64,000 nucleotides of DNA from Bacillota bacterium (GTDB lineage: Bacteria > Bacillota > Clostridia > TANB77 > CAG-465). The notes under the pieces were generated by a model. The model worked only from the letters and a program-made list of their open reading frames with translations. It was not told where the DNA came from and searched no databases. The number at the start of each line of letters is the position of its first letter. The stretch's first letter is position 1. Both the position numbers and the translations under genes were made by a program. Location: positions 62,001 through 126,000 of the forward strand of contig JAEYPQ010000007.1 of NCBI GenBank assembly GCA_023410645.1. The letters are read 5' to 3'. This document shows, one piece after another, positions 9,907 through 18,653 of the stretch.

Positions 9907-11286
9907 TTAATAAATTCTTTTTTCTAGTTTATGTTTTGTCCATCCCAAAATCAAATATCCAGGATAACTAACAATTGCTAAAATCATCATAGCAACAATT
10001 ATGGGTTCAATCCATGTTCCTTTTAATCCAAATAGTTGTGTTAAAAGTGACATACCTGAGAAAAATATTGTTACCATGTATGTTAACATTAATACTATTT
10101 TTAATCTTGATTCTGCATTATCTCTTAGATTATCAGAATATTCTAAATATTCTTTATGTACCTCTTCAAATAGTTCTTTAAGCTTAAATGCATTTTGCCA
10201 ATTTTCCCACATATCCATTCCATGTTCTGAATTTGTAATTTGGCCAAACCAGCTAAAATGGGTAAATTTAGTAAATCTATTATTTAAACCTTTAATTTTT
10301 GTTTTATCTTTTTTTAATAATTCTTGAGAAAAGTTCATAAGACTAATACGTTGATATAACGCAAGAAGTAACATATAAAAATACTTCTTTTCAAAGTTAT
10401 ATGGCATTCGTGTAATGTTATATTTCTCTTTATCAGATACAAAAACTACTCCACTTTCAAGTGAAAATCCAAATAAGGAATATTCCCACCTAGAATAAGT
10501 ATTTTCATCTAACTTTTTACAGTCATTATTAAATAAAGCTGTACTTTTACTATTCATTACATATTGAAATTTGAAAAAATCATTTTTCATTTTTTCAAAA
10601 TCCTTTTTATCTTCCCATGAATCAATACATACATATGAATATGTAAACATTTTATCGTAATATATTTTTTCAATATCATTTGTCTCAAATCCAGATATAA
10701 TTGATTTAATAAAAATAGATATATTTTCTATTTTATCTATTTTATTTGCCTTGATTCTTGACACTTTTTTATTATTTGGATTAGCTCTTGGAGCTAAGTT
10801 CCTAAAGCTATAATTAAAGTCTAATATTTTATCAAAATCTATTAGTTCATCTTGATCTTCAATTTGAGTTTTAATGTCTAAAAAACATATGCCTGATTTA
10901 AAGCATATTAAATTTATATTACTAATATCAAATTGAATAGCACCATAACTTCTATCATTACTTATACTTCCATTTTTTATATTATCTAACTTATACTCAA
11001 ATGTTGCACAAGATAATTTACTAATTGCAAGAGTCTTTTTAATTTCTCCCATTATTTTATAATTTTTTTCAGCTTGTTTATCCCAAAATAACGTAGGAAA
11101 CAAAAATCTTCTCATATACGGAAGAAAGAAATCATACGATTCCTTATCATCATCATAATTGTGAATTTTTAAATTCCAATCTTTATTATTCTTTAATATA
11201 GAATTTACAAAATTCATATAGTCTTTTTCTTCTACTACAAAAGGATAAATAAAATGCGTGTATTGATATTTTGCTTTTAGTGCCAT
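9907..11286 (-). CDS. Membrane protein with two C-terminal TM segments (CorA-like topology)
   Basis: 459 aa protein of unknown function. Residues 1 to about 390 are soluble and rich in Lys, Asp and Phe. The end carries two adjacent hydrophobic helices (LMLTYMVTIFFSGMSLL and IIVAMMILAIVSYPGYLIL). This topology resembles CorA-type channels, but the GMN motif is absent, so transport is only a possibility. The reading frame continues upstream across the antisense of tRNA-Pro; I start at ATG 11286, which follows AAGTGGAAGGAC and begins MALKAKYQYTHF. Confidence 0.75.
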   Translation of the reverse strand: MALKAKYQYTHFIYPFVVEEKDYMNFVNSILKNNKDWNLKIHNYDDDKESYDFFLPYMRRFLFPTLFWDKQAEKNYKIMGEIKKTLAISKLSCATFEYKLDNIKNGSISNDRSYGAIQFDISNINLICFKSGICFLDIKTQIEDQDELIDFDKILDFNYSFRNLAPRANPNNKKVSRIKANKIDKIENISIFIKSIISGFETNDIEKIYYDKMFTYSYVCIDSWEDKKDFEKMKNDFFKFQYVMNSKSTALFNNDCKKLDENTYSRWEYSLFGFSLESGVVFVSDKEKYNITRMPYNFEKKYFYMLLLALYQRISLMNFSQELLKKDKTKIKGLNNRFTKFTHFSWFGQITNSEHGMDMWENWQNAFKLKELFEEVHKEYLEYSDNLRDNAESRLKIVLMLTYMVTIFFSGMSLLTQLFGLKGTWIEPIIVAMMILAIVSYPGYLILGWTKHKLEKRIY

Positions 11287-11377
11287 GTCCTTCCACTTCC
11301 TCTTCTGTCTATACACATATATATTATACTTTTTTGAATTTAAAGTCAATATTTTTACAAAAAATAGCATAAAACTA

Positions 11378-11406
11378 TTGCTTTTTAAATAAATTAGTGT
11401 TATAAT
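11378..11406 (+). promoter_or_regulatory. Promoter of tRNA-Pro
   Basis: TTGCTT at 11378-11383 and TATAAT at 11401-11406 with a 17-base spacer, 13 bases before the tRNA 5' end. Confidence 0.85.
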
Positions 11407-11419
11407 AAAATTCGAGTTT

Positions 11420-11495
11420 CGGGGTGTAGCGCAATTGGTAGCGCGCGTGGTTTGGGACCATGAGGTTGCAGGTTCAAGTCCTGTCACTCCGACCA
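11420..11495 (+). tRNA. tRNA-Pro (anticodon UGG)
   Basis: 76 bases including an encoded CCA end. The acceptor arms CGGGGTG and CACTCCG pair over 7 bp (one G-U). The anticodon loop TTTGGGA presents TGG, and the T arm contains GGTTCAAGTCC. Its last 14-15 bases (11481-11495) are the integration target of the downstream elements and remain intact in this arrangement. Confidence 0.97.
11481..11495 (+). repeat. attL of element 1 (3' end of tRNA-Pro)
   Basis: CTGTCACTCCGACCA; identical 15-mer at 26729-26743 and 14 of 15 at 36757-36771. These are the crossover-type repeats of the three tandem elements. Confidence 0.9.
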
Positions 11496-11499
11496 ATTT

Positions 11500-11527
11500 A
11501 AAGAGCTTTTAAATAGGCTCTTTTTTT
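11500..11527 (+). terminator. Terminator after tRNA-Pro
   Basis: AAAGAGC and GCTCTTT pair around a short loop, followed by a run of T. It belongs to the left end of element 1; analogous hairpins follow the next two att copies. Confidence 0.85.
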
Positions 11528-11596
11528 GTATTTATGCTTGATATACACGTTTTTATCATTCTCTAATATTCAACAAAATCTATGAAAATTTTGTCT

Positions 11597-11630
11597 ATTG
11601 CAGTACTTTATTGCAGTACAATTGCAGTAC
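11597..11630. repeat. Left-arm integrase-type repeats of element 1
   Basis: Three copies of ATTGCAGTAC at 11597, 11610 and 11621. The same core occurs at the right end (26649-26657 and 26662-26670). Confidence 0.75.
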
Positions 11631-11703
11631 ACATATTATTAATAGCAATTGAAAAAATTATTATTTTTTGATATAATTTAAAAAAGAAAGGTGGTGATAT
11701 TTT

Positions 11704-11934
11704 ATGCCTAATCAACATGTTACAAAAAATAAAAATGGCGGTTGGAATGTTAAAGGTGAAGGTAATTCTAAAGCAACAAAAATTGTTCATACACAAAAAG
11801 AAGCTATTAACATTGCAAAAGAAATTGCAAAAAATCAAAAATCTGAAGTAGTTATTCATGGCTTAGATAATAAAATTCGCGATAAAGATAGCTATGGTAA
11901 CGATCCTAACCCGCCTAAGGATAAAAAAAATTAA
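11704..11934 (+). CDS. DUF2188 domain protein
   Basis: 76 aa small soluble protein of the DUF2188 family (VTKNKNGGWNVKGEGNSKATKIVHTQKEA is the family's hallmark pattern, given here in pieces: NGGWNVKGEG, THTQ-like stretch, IAKNQKSEVVIHG). The strand with AAAGAAAGGTGGTGAT before ATG 11704 is the coding one. It occupies the slot between att and int, where elements 2 and 3 carry defence-type genes. Function unknown; family members are common on phages and plasmids. Confidence 0.85.
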   Translation: MPNQHVTKNKNGGWNVKGEGNSKATKIVHTQKEAINIAKEIAKNQKSEVVIHGLDNKIRDKDSYGNDPNPPKDKKN

Positions 11935-11964
11935 TTTTGTTTATTTTCAAATTTATAATAAACA

Positions 11965-12008
11965 AAAAGAATATAAGTTGTAATTTTTATTAAACTTATA
12001 TTCTTTTT
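11965..12008. terminator. Bidirectional terminator between DUF2188 gene and int1
   Basis: 15-bp perfect inverted repeat (arms 11965-11979 and 11993-12007) flanked by T/A runs, lying between convergent genes and overlapping the int1 stop codon. Confidence 0.8.
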
Positions 12009-13144
12009 AAATACTCTTCAACTTTTTTTAATTCATCTAATTTAAAACTGTTAAATACAGAAGTATATGTATTGAGTGTTATTTTGACATCCGTATGTCC
12101 CATTAATCTTTGAACAACAACAGGGCTCATTCCGGCTTCTATACATCTTGTCCCATACGTATGCCTTAGATAATGTGTGCTAACATCCTTACTTTTAGGC
12201 ATCTGTAAATTAGTAGAGAATATTCTTTTTAAAACAGCATTAAGTGATGTACTAACAACATAATTTCCATTGCATAAGAACAATAAACCATCTTTATTAT
12301 ATTTAGATATTTCAATCTGTTCTTCTAAAACCTTAACCATAGACTCTGGTATAGGAACTTCTCTTGCTCCATCTCTTCCCTTTGTCCTATATTTCATAGA
12401 AACTAAAAACTTTTTATCTCTTGACAAGGTTTTATTTACATAGAGTATTTTCTTTTCTAGATCTATACAATCATTAGTTAAAGCTAACACTTCTCCTATC
12501 CTTAACCCCATATACATTTGTATCAAAAAAGCATTTTTATATTTTTCTTTTTCAACACTAACAAAATTAAGATAATCAGTAAGAGCTTTTTGTTCCTCAA
12601 TTGTAAGTGATCTAACATTTTTATTTTCATTATTACTTTTGGGTTTTATAACATCAATCATAGGATCTTTAACTATATAACCTTTTTTTATTGCCCTACT
12701 AAATGCTTGGGTAAATTGAGAATATAATTGTTTAATATAGGAGTTACTTAAATCCTTATTGTCATTTAGGAAATTCTGTACATCTTCAGCTTTTATAGAT
12801 TGTATTTTCATAGTTCCAAGTCTACTTTCTTTTATTTTCTTAATGGTCCAACCTATCCTTGCATACTGACCACCAGAAATCAAATTTAAGGCAAGTTTAT
12901 CTTCTCTTGCATCTTCCATAACCTTAACTAATAAAATCGAGTTTTTCTCCACATATTGGAGCTCCTGAACATCACGTTGTAACTTTTTTATCTTTTTAAT
13001 AGCTTCTTTCTCTGTTTTACCATATACAGTCTTTCTATTAAGCTTACCATCAGGTTTAAAACCTATAGTACACTGACCTACCCAATATCCTTTACTATCA
13101 TTATAATATACAGTTCCTTCTCCATTGCCCCTTACTTTTCCCAT
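11996..13144 (-). CDS. int: Tyrosine integrase of element 1
   Basis: 382 aa site-specific recombinase. An N-terminal arm-binding domain (GNGEGTVYYNDSKGYWVGQ) and a SAM-like core-binding domain precede the catalytic domain. The catalytic residues are visible: Arg in MGLRIGEVLAL, HYLRHTYGTR (H-x-x-R), His in LMGHTDVKITLNTY and the nucleophile Tyr in NTYTSVF. It is paralogous to the integrases at 29706 and 40001. The start ATG follows AGGAGGAAGTA. It should recombine at the tRNA-Pro repeats 11481-11495 and 26729-26743. Confidence 0.96.
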   Translation of the reverse strand: MGKVRGNGEGTVYYNDSKGYWVGQCTIGFKPDGKLNRKTVYGKTEKEAIKKIKKLQRDVQELQYVEKNSILLVKVMEDAREDKLALNLISGGQYARIGWTIKKIKESRLGTMKIQSIKAEDVQNFLNDNKDLSNSYIKQLYSQFTQAFSRAIKKGYIVKDPMIDVIKPKSNNENKNVRSLTIEEQKALTDYLNFVSVEKEKYKNAFLIQMYMGLRIGEVLALTNDCIDLEKKILYVNKTLSRDKKFLVSMKYRTKGRDGAREVPIPESMVKVLEEQIEISKYNKDGLLFLCNGNYVVSTSLNAVLKRIFSTNLQMPKSKDVSTHYLRHTYGTRCIEAGMSPVVVQRLMGHTDVKITLNTYTSVFNSFKLDELKKVEEYLKRI

Positions 13145-13153
13145 TACTTCCTC

Positions 13154-13837
13154 CTAAATATTGTCATACAAATTCTCAAAATCTAAATCTTTTAATCCAC
13201 CTTTTATTGTTTTGTAACCTTTTGTTTTTGCTTCTAATAATTCAAATACAATTCTTTTATAACTAGATACTATACAGGTATCTATAAGCTCAATTATGCT
13301 CTTACAAGAATACACATTTAACTTTTCATTTATCATCTCTACCAATTTTAAACTATTATCTAATGTTAAGCTTTCCTTCCTGTTTCTTTTATACTCAAGC
13401 CAACTTATATAAGCAGAATTTAAATCCTCATTATCAAAATATCTTGTATTGTATTCTTTTGTAAAATATTTATTAATTCCCTTGAGCTTTTCAGGGATGT
13501 GGATATCCTCATTAACAAGCATCCCCCCTGGCTCTTTAACAGGATATCTTCCCTTACAAACTCTTATTATCCTAATTACTTCTTTATTGTTAGAGTTCTT
13601 ACTAATAAACTTAGATTCAATAAATCCTTTTGAAACTAAGTCATTAACAATAACAGAAACCCTCTTTTTGGATAATCTAATAAAATTAGCAAAATATTGA
13701 TTTGTTGCATAGCAACCAGAGTCATTATCTAGCTTGTCTATTTCTGCTAATATAATTTTTTCTTGTAGAGATAATTCATCTGCTAACCAAATTTCAGCAG
13801 GTATCCATACTCCTTTAAAGTTAACAGAATGATTCAT
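13154..13837 (-). CDS. Helix-turn-helix replication-type protein
   Basis: 227 aa. The first ~90 residues form a winged helix of the HTH_36 type (LSLQEKIILAEIDKL, then SKKRVSVIVNDLVSKGFI). The C-terminal part resembles DnaD-like phage replisome organisers only loosely. It lies between int1 and the small excisionase-like gene, 10 bases from each, so is likely in one transcript. A role in element replication or regulation is inferred. A GCATCCCCCCTGG stretch within it repeats the G/C hexamer of the origin-like region. Confidence 0.7.
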   Translation of the reverse strand: MNHSVNFKGVWIPAEIWLADELSLQEKIILAEIDKLDNDSGCYATNQYFANFIRLSKKRVSVIVNDLVSKGFIESKFISKNSNNKEVIRIIRVCKGRYPVKEPGGMLVNEDIHIPEKLKGINKYFTKEYNTRYFDNEDLNSAYISWLEYKRNRKESLTLDNSLKLVEMINEKLNVYSCKSIIELIDTCIVSSYKRIVFELLEAKTKGYKTIKGGLKDLDFENLYDNI

Positions 13838-13847
13838 AACTACTCCT

Positions 13848-14099
13848 TTATTTTCTTAGCTCATCAACTCTTCTATCAAATTTCCAGAGTTGATATGCTA
13901 AATTATTGACTTTTTTCTCTTTACCAATGTTAATACTTGGAAAATCTTCTCTCCTAAAGATTTCATTTGCCTTATTAAGACCTATATGTAAGTCTTTTGC
14001 TATATCTTTAGTAGTTAAATTCTTTAAAGGATCATCTATATATCTACAGATTTCTTTTACTAATTGAGTCTTAATAGTGTCATCCATTTTATCAAACAT
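13848..14099 (-). CDS. Excisionase-like DNA-binding protein of element 1
   Basis: 83 aa with a single predicted helix-turn-helix (LTTKDIAKDLHIGLNKANEIF) followed by a wing-like DFPSINIGK. It is clearly homologous to the proteins at 33424 (element 2) and 41173 (element 3), each lying near an integrase of the same family, so a recombination-directionality or regulatory role is inferred. A good AGGAGG precedes the start. Confidence 0.75.
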   Translation of the reverse strand: MFDKMDDTIKTQLVKEICRYIDDPLKNLTTKDIAKDLHIGLNKANEIFRREDFPSINIGKEKKVNNLAYQLWKFDRRVDELRK

Positions 14100-14199
14100 T
14101 CTGACTCCTCCTTTCCATAAACTTTAAATCTAACAGAGTCGTTGTAATGTTACCATATACTTTGTTTAATTCAAGTATTTGGAGCAAATTTTATTATAT

Positions 14200-14400
14200 T
14201 CCTGTAGTCATATTATTTAGGGCACTAGTTGAGCATGACAACATCCCCCCAGACAAAGTCATTATTCTTGCTAATGTCCTAAATAATATGACCACAGAAA
14301 TCACAGCCTTATGCTTCTACTTAACAAAACGCAATATTAAAACATCCCCCCTGTACTATAAATATGGTATACTTTTGTATAGACTAGTATAGTCTTATAT
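14200..14400. other. Origin-like region: large imperfect inverted repeat and repeated ACATCCCCCC
   Basis: The 318-base gap between xis and the replication genes. Perfect 15-base arms at 14207-14221 and 14278-14292 extend to about 27 bp with few mismatches. The loop contains ACATCCCCCCAGAC, and ACATCCCCCCTGTAC follows at about 14342. Smaller palindromes near 14380-14400 flank the replication gene. The layout suits a double- or single-strand origin or an oriT; no protein-binding evidence is available. Confidence 0.55.
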
Positions 14401-14416
14401 ACCCTAATCCAGAATA

Positions 14417-15433
14417 CTAAATGTCCTCAGAATACACGCCTTGAGACCACCCAGAGTTTTTTTGTTCTTCTTTTTTCTTTGGAACTTTTATACGCACATC
14501 ATAGTTTAATAACTCAAATTCAATTTTTGATTTACAAAATAGTGCGAAATCCTGTGGAGTACCATCAATAAATTTATATGTTATAAATTCATTAAGCTGC
14601 TCCATATTATCAACGAAAGTCTTTAATATATAATTTTTATAATATGACTTTCTGTTTGGTATATCATAACCTTCAGGATCTGCAGCAATATCATTTATCG
14701 CACTAACCTTTATTACATTTCTTATATTTCTAATTGCATTTAACCTATAATGTATATATAAAGATCTTGCATAATAAAAAGAGTTTTTGAACTTTCTAAA
14801 TTTTGTACTAGAATATAACTCACTCGGAATTTGCACATATATCTTAATGTTTCTAAACAGATACATATAAAAATCTTTGCTAAGTTCTAATGAATATGAT
14901 CCAGCTTTAGCCCTATACTTTGATAAAATTTCTCCATCTACGTAGTTTGTATACTTTTCATCAGCATCAGTATTCTTTTTATTTAAATAAGTCACTTTAA
15001 TTTTACATAGTATATCTAGTGATCTTATTAAATTAGATTTCAAATTACTAGATGAAGATACTCCTAAAAAACTAGCTAATTCTGTAAAAGAAATTATTAT
15101 ATTTTTCTTTTTCTTATTTAACTTTCTCCACTCAATTAAAATAAAATCAAAGATCTTTAGAAATGTATCTGAACTTAAAAATCGAATATCATTTTTACAA
15201 ATCTTAGGAATAGTAATACAGATATATTTTTTAAAAAGGTCTTTCTTACCTACTAACTTAAAGTTAATAGGTAAGTCTGACTTTTCAATTTCAGTATCTT
15301 CTAGTTCTTCAGTATAATCTTTATTTAAAGTGTTTCCTTCATTATTCCAGACCTCATATTGATATGAAATTTTAAGTAATCTAACAAAGGAAATTAACAT
15401 TTGATTTTCTGGTAAACAGAAATTATCTTTCAT
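14417..15433 (-). CDS. Replication initiator-like winged-helix protein
   Basis: 338 aa. It has the general build of plasmid Rep_3/RepA-type initiators: two repeated winged-helix regions, the first around IIISFTELASFLGVSSSSNLKSNLIRSL and the second around IPSELYSSTKFRKFKNSFYYARSLYIHY (stretches quoted only to locate them; key elements are FTELASFLG and IPSELY). A paralogous gene follows upstream at 15443. The protein starts 10 bases after it with AAGGTGACAAC before the ATG. Binding to the adjacent origin-like region is inferred. Confidence 0.65.
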   Translation of the reverse strand: MKDNFCLPENQMLISFVRLLKISYQYEVWNNEGNTLNKDYTEELEDTEIEKSDLPINFKLVGKKDLFKKYICITIPKICKNDIRFLSSDTFLKIFDFILIEWRKLNKKKKNIIISFTELASFLGVSSSSNLKSNLIRSLDILCKIKVTYLNKKNTDADEKYTNYVDGEILSKYRAKAGSYSLELSKDFYMYLFRNIKIYVQIPSELYSSTKFRKFKNSFYYARSLYIHYRLNAIRNIRNVIKVSAINDIAADPEGYDIPNRKSYYKNYILKTFVDNMEQLNEFITYKFIDGTPQDFALFCKSKIEFELLNYDVRIKVPKKKEEQKNSGWSQGVYSEDI

Positions 15434-15442
15434 GTTGTCACC

Positions 15443-16129
15443 TTAATTCATTAAATCAATATCAAAATTATTAGAATTGTAGTGCTCCTCTTTTTCTAAA
15501 TAAAGAGAACGTAAATCTAGAAATTCATTTTCTTTTGATTCATTCATTTTATAAATCTCACTCGGAATATTTATAAATTTAATTTCATGCTTTTCTGATA
15601 TTTCAATAAACTCTTTATTGAGTTCCACTTCATAGCTAGAAAACGTAAGTTTTAAAAAGTTAATAATACCACCAGAAAATTTAATGTTATCATAAAGATA
15701 TTCTACTTTAATATTTGCAATTATTTCAAATACATTTAAAACCATACTCTTTAAATTTCCAGATATGTCTCGTCCCAAGAATTCAGAAACTTCCCCAATA
15801 TCAAACTCTATTGTTCCTTTAAGAGTTTCAGTTTCAAATGACTTAATTAGAATGAAATCTAACATCTTTACAATTAGATCTTCTCTGATTTTAAACATAT
15901 CATCTTCTTTTAGACAAGCAAAATAAATTTTAAAATCACTCACCTTTTTGTTTTCAATCATAACATTTGTTAGCTCATCATGACCATAACAAAATTCATA
16001 GTCTTCACTATCATTTGGTAATATAGTAGAACATTCCACCATACTATGCTTTTCGTGTAGCATATCTATTATGCTATTTTCAATTTTTAATACAGGTAAC
16101 TTATAACCTGTTTTTTCTAAAATTGCCAT
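15443..16129 (-). CDS. Paralogue of the replication initiator-like protein
   Basis: 228 aa. The order of elements matches the 14417 protein: an Ile-rich core (MLDFILIKSFE), a helix-turn-helix-like IGEVSEFLGRDISGNLKS, IKVEYL, a Tyr-Val-Glu-Leu block and IPSEIYKMNE, followed by SLYLEKEEHY. It is shorter at the C-terminus. AAAGGGGGAAATTGCA precedes the ATG. Likely cotranscribed with 14417; it could modulate replication or act as a second initiator subunit. Confidence 0.55.
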   Translation of the reverse strand: MAILEKTGYKLPVLKIENSIIDMLHEKHSMVECSTILPNDSEDYEFCYGHDELTNVMIENKKVSDFKIYFACLKEDDMFKIREDLIVKMLDFILIKSFETETLKGTIEFDIGEVSEFLGRDISGNLKSMVLNVFEIIANIKVEYLYDNIKFSGGIINFLKLTFSSYEVELNKEFIEISEKHEIKFINIPSEIYKMNESKENEFLDLRSLYLEKEEHYNSNNFDIDLMN

Positions 16130-16360
16130 TGCAATTTCCCCCTTCTATATTGGCTCAAATTGGCCGTTAAAAATACGAATATCACATGTGATAAATTAAT
16201 TTCAAGCATTAATCTTTATAAGAACAATACTTGTTGTATACAGTAATATTCTGGCATAGAATTTGATTTTTTTCAAGCTATATGTTAATATGTATTTAAT
16301 CACCACTAATGCATCTTTTTGTTAATTAGTGGTAATCAAAATTAAAAAGGAGTAATTTAT

Positions 16361-17859
16361 ATGAGCATGAAATTAGTGAAAAAAGATTTCGAAAAAGATT
16401 TCAATATTTACAACTATTATAAAAGTAAAAGCAACAATATTTACTTTGATGGCTTTACAAATTGCATGTTTGGCCACTTTCTTTTAGATTATATAAATGA
16501 AGATTTTAGTCAGATAATCTTTAAAGGAATTGTTTCTCTTGAAAACGAAGTTGAAGATTTAGCAAATTCACTAGTATATAAGAGCAATGATCCTAAGTTT
16601 CTAAACAATAAACTAAATAGTTTTCTTGAGAAAATAATTGATCCTTTTGAAATAACATTTAAATATTTAAACACCAATGAAAATCTAGAATTGGCTAATT
16701 TAAAACCTTATCTCTTTATGTTGTTCACACAATTATATAATATAAAGAAGTCTTATTACTATAAGCTTAAAACTTTAACTACTATAGATGATAAATACAA
16801 ATCAAATGAACGAACTTTTAAAAAAATACTTAAATGTTTCAATTTGTATGAAACTTTTAAAAGAATATATAGCGATGCAATAAATATTTGCTTTAATGAT
16901 GACAATATGGAGTTGAAGAATAAGATAACAAAGGAACGTATAAAAGATTATTTAGAAAATTTATATACAAACCTTTTAAGTTTTGATAATCTATATACAG
17001 TTTCAACTTGTAGAATAAATTCGGATGATATTAAACCTGATACTAACAATTCGTATAAAGACTTGGTTCAACATTTATCAAAAAAAATACTTATCCAAAT
17101 GCCTATTATAGTCCTACTATTATACAAAGAGATAAATCATCTTTACATTTCGATTTTGCTAATAAAAAATATATTAATTACAATAATGTTGTTATGAATA
17201 TAAGCTATAATGATATATTTGAAAATGATATATTAGAAGACTTTGTAGATTACTCAAAATATATGCCTGAAGATATACCAGAAGATAACAAATTTAACTT
17301 CATAAATTATGAAGTATACGAATTCAGTAAAATAAATGCTTTATGCTATTTTGAATTTAATAACATGTCAGAATTTTCAGATAAAATGCAAATTAAGAGA
17401 TGTATGCAATGTAATAAACTTTTTATAAAATTTTCATCTAGAACAGAAAATTGTTTAAACATTTTTGGTTCTACAGGTAAGCAATGTTCTTTGAATCAAA
17501 AACAAAATAATAGATTAAACAAAATTAATAATGACCCTTTAATTGGACTATGTGAAACATTAATAAAAAGATTTGAAGCTACTGATATTAATCAAAAAAA
17601 AATTGGTTCAAACTATCACAAATACTTAAATGATTACATTTTAATACTTACATTTTCAAAAGAAAAATATTTAGAATCACCATTACAGTATGCCAAAGAT
17701 TTTGAAGAACTTCTAAATACTGCTAATATAGATGCAAAAAATTATAATAATAAAAAAGTTTTGGAATCAATTCTTAATATATTACGCAAGCAAAACATCT
17801 TAGATACCATTATAAATATGAATGGTATTTCTAAAGATTTTAAAAATCTTCTTAAATAG
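16361..17859 (+). pseudogene. DUF6076-like protein, split by a frameshift at an A8 tract
   Basis: The first frame (16361-17197, 278 codons) is soluble until residue ~240, then ends in an unnatural Ile/Leu-rich tail. The next frame (17194-17859, 221 codons) has a zinc-ribbon-like CMQCNKLF plus a later cysteine (GKQCSLNQ), typical of DUF6076. Shifting by -1 at the A8 tract 17080-17087 gives a continuous ~500 aa protein through YPNAYYSPTIIQRDKS. The tract reads A-AAA-AAA in frame, a classical slippery site, and the frames also overlap by ATGA. It may be a broken gene, programmed frameshifting or an assembly error. Function unknown. Confidence 0.7.
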
Positions 17860-17863
17860 CAAC

Positions 17864-18415
17864 TTATATTTTAAGTTTAAGAATATTATACAAACTGCTT
17901 CTAGATACACCCGTTATACTAGTTATCTCATTTATAGTATATATTTTAGATTCATACATTTTAACTGCTTTACTTACTTTTTCAGGTGGTAGCTTTGGTC
18001 TACCACCTACAATTCCTCGCCTCCTTGCCGATTGTAGGCCCTCGCATGTTCTCTCTTTTATAAGATCTCGTTCAAATTCACACAGTGCAGAAAGAATTGT
18101 TACTAACATCCTACCAGTAGCCGTAGATATATCAACTTTCTCCTTAACTGATATGAGTATTATACTTTTACTGTTAAAATACTCAATTAAGCCAAGTAGG
18201 TCTTTTGAGCTCCTACTTATACGACTAAGACTTTCCACAACCACTGTATCACCAGAACGTAATTTGTCTTTTAGCCTAGTGAGTTCTGGTCTGTTTATTT
18301 TAGTACCAGTCATTTTTTCAAGAATAATTTCATCAACATCATAACTCTTCAAAATATCAATTTGTCTATCAAGACATTGTGCATCTGTGCTAACACGTGC
18401 ATATCCAAATTTCAT
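17864..18415 (-). CDS. Serine recombinase (resolvase/invertase family)
   Basis: 183 aa. It has the N-terminal catalytic domain with the Ser nucleophile in GYARVSTDAQ (S9), the conserved ESLSRISRS and ATGRMLVTILSALCEFERD, the long E helix, GRPKLPPEKV linker and a C-terminal Hin-type helix-turn-helix (INEITSITGVSRSSLY). Full length for small resolvases. It is convergent with the DUF6076-like gene. It may resolve multimers of the element or invert DNA; a target site was not identified, although inverted repeats lie in 18416-18650. Confidence 0.95.
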   Translation of the reverse strand: MKFGYARVSTDAQCLDRQIDILKSYDVDEIILEKMTGTKINRPELTRLKDKLRSGDTVVVESLSRISRSSKDLLGLIEYFNSKSIILISVKEKVDISTATGRMLVTILSALCEFERDLIKERTCEGLQSARRRGIVGGRPKLPPEKVSKAVKMYESKIYTINEITSITGVSRSSLYNILKLKI

Positions 18416-18554
18416 CTAAATCATCCTTCCATAAAACCATGATTTTTTGTACATTTATATAAACATCAAATCATAATACTTTCACATCAATATTAAGTAC
18501 AAAAACTCATCCAAAAATCAACGTGCATTTAAGCACCGTTAAGTATACTATAAA

Positions 18555-18606
18555 GTAAAAATATATGTACAAGATAATCTATAATCCTGTACATATATTT
18601 ATTTTA
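18555..18606 (-). terminator. Terminator-like hairpin downstream of the GRAM-domain gene
   Basis: An inverted repeat of at least 13 bp (ATATATGTACA and its complement, separated by about 16 bases) is followed on the minus strand by TTTTTAC. It might also be a site for the adjacent serine recombinase. Confidence 0.45.
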
Positions 18607-18653
18607 ACTTAAGTTTAAAAATAATGTTCACTCTGCTATAGCATTATTTTATA

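Noticed and set aside
11287..11496. N-terminal extension of the membrane protein gene starting MVGVTGLEPATSW
   Set aside because: It is the antisense translation of tRNA-Pro, a well-known false protein start; ATG 11286 has the ribosome binding site.
11608..11859. Minus-strand frame opposite the DUF2188 gene
   Set aside because: Shadow of the plus-strand gene, which has a strong ribosome binding site and a known family.
14147..14392. 81-codon plus-strand frame in the origin-like region
   Set aside because: It runs through the inverted repeat arms, has no ribosome binding site and an unnatural composition.
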